Source: Collibacillus ludicampi (GTDB lineage Bacteria; Bacillota; Bacilli; Tumebacillales; BOQE01). Taken from it: a DNA stretch of 64,000 nucleotides. Both the position numbers and the translations under genes were made by a program. Positions within the stretch are counted from its first letter, which is position 1. Every line of letters begins with the position of its first letter. A model generated the notes under the pieces. That model saw only the letters and a list, made by a program, of their open reading frames with translations. It was not told where the DNA came from and searched no databases. This document shows positions 63,610 through 64,000 of the stretch, in pieces. The stretch lies in the NCBI RefSeq assembly GCF_023705585.1, contig NZ_BOQE01000001.1:1377341-1441340 (forward strand), read 5' to 3'.

Positions 63610-64000
63610 CTAACGAGAGCCGCGATAATACCTCCACACGACACGGCTGGGTGAATCCACGATGATGCGATACTCTCCTAATCGTTCATAAAACTCGCGC
63701 ATTTCTCCCGCATTGGAAGGATTGCCGTATGAAGCAAGGTCAAAGAAAGGCGGCCCGAACCACCACGTTTTGTAAACCACATACCCATCCGCTCGGGCAG
63801 CGGCCATCGAATCGGTGAACGCGGATGGGATATCGTACACATATGCAAATTTCGCCCAAAATATGAATGCCAAAGCAAGCGGAACGGCGATCAGCACGAA
63901 GAGCGAACGCCGGAGAAAACGTGTCCAGGCCGAGCGTGTCGTTCTGCTTTCCCGTTCAGACCCTCTTTTCTTCGTGCGAGACGTTCTGCTTAAACTTCCC
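63610..64000 (-). CDS. Hypothetical membrane protein, 5' end outside window
   Basis: The frame is open from the right edge to the stop at 63610 (about 130 codons). A Lys/Arg/Ser-rich basic stretch precedes one TM segment (VLIAVPLALAFIFWAKFAYV), then an extracytoplasmic domain with TWWFGPPFFDLASYGNPSNA and ends WRYYRGSR. No family recognised. The start codon lies right of the window. Confidence 0.6.
   Translation of the reverse strand, partial: GSLSRTSRTKKRGSERESRTTRSAWTRFLRRSLFVLIAVPLALAFIFWAKFAYVYDIPSAFTDSMAAARADGYVVYKTWWFGPPFFDLASYGNPSNAGEMREFYERLGEYRIIVDSPSRVVWRYYRGSR

Noticed and set aside
1-64000. tRNA, rRNA and CRISPR arrays
   Set aside because: I looked for cloverleaf-like sequence and regularly spaced repeats and found none.

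Overview
This window is a stretch of chromosome from a spore-forming, low-to-moderate G+C Firmicute of the order Bacillales. The right end carries the conserved block purA - walR - walK - yycH - yycI - yycJ - htrA - (CxxH/CxxC protein) - rlmH, which lies near the replication origin in Bacillales. CotF-type coat proteins, a Spo0E-like phosphatase, a DUF3892 gene and an AdeR/alanine dehydrogenase pair support this. I cannot name the species; an Alicyclobacillaceae-like lineage is a guess.

Layout. 1-7 kb: a partial amino-acid permease, two CotF-like coat proteins, a frameshifted DUF3892 gene, a polytopic membrane protein, trhO and a short-chain fatty acid transporter. 7.2-12.6 kb: one osmoprotection operon on the minus strand, ehuB-ehuC-ehuD-(truncated ehuA)-ectA-ectB-ectC, behind a sigma-A promoter, a cyclic-di-AMP (ydaO-type) riboswitch and an intrinsic terminator. 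12.7-18.7 kb: an acetyltransferase, a frameshifted DUF72 protein, an amino-acid permease, and adeR with ald. 18.8-24.5 kb: a mannose/glycan cluster (GH130-like enzyme, manA, an alpha/alpha-barrel protein, a Spo0E-like protein, a GT4 glycosyltransferase and a sugar nucleotidyltransferase). A CIRCE heat-shock operator and a decayed small ORF lie upstream of it. 25-39 kb: a large SWIM/SNF2 helicase, a Fic protein, an acyl-CoA ligase plus methylmalonyl-CoA epimerase behind a sigma-54 promoter with its own activator, a frameshifted sugar isomerase, a chemoreceptor, an SDR, and an OsmC gene split by an IS256-family element.

40.9-53.5 kb: the accessory region, between the intact chromosome and the 3' end of rlmH. 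The last codons of rlmH (Gly-Glu-Pro-Tyr-His-Lys-stop) recur four more times downstream, always in the same orientation. This is the pattern expected for stacked SCC-like islands integrated at rlmH. The four segments carry (i) a SIR2-like protein plus a P-loop GTPase-like protein with an integrase-arm-like N-terminus, (ii) a LysR regulator with a divergent SDR, (iii) malate:quinone oxidoreductase, and (iv) an ECF sigma factor/anti-sigma pair, a zinc-ribbon protein and an IS4-family element. No Ccr-type recombinase is in the window. The SIR2/GTPase pair is my best candidate for an undescribed, probably anti-phage, system.

Three genes (DUF3892, DUF72, sugar isomerase) are each broken by what looks like one missing G in a G-run. 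Either they are real lesions or the assembly under-calls homopolymers.
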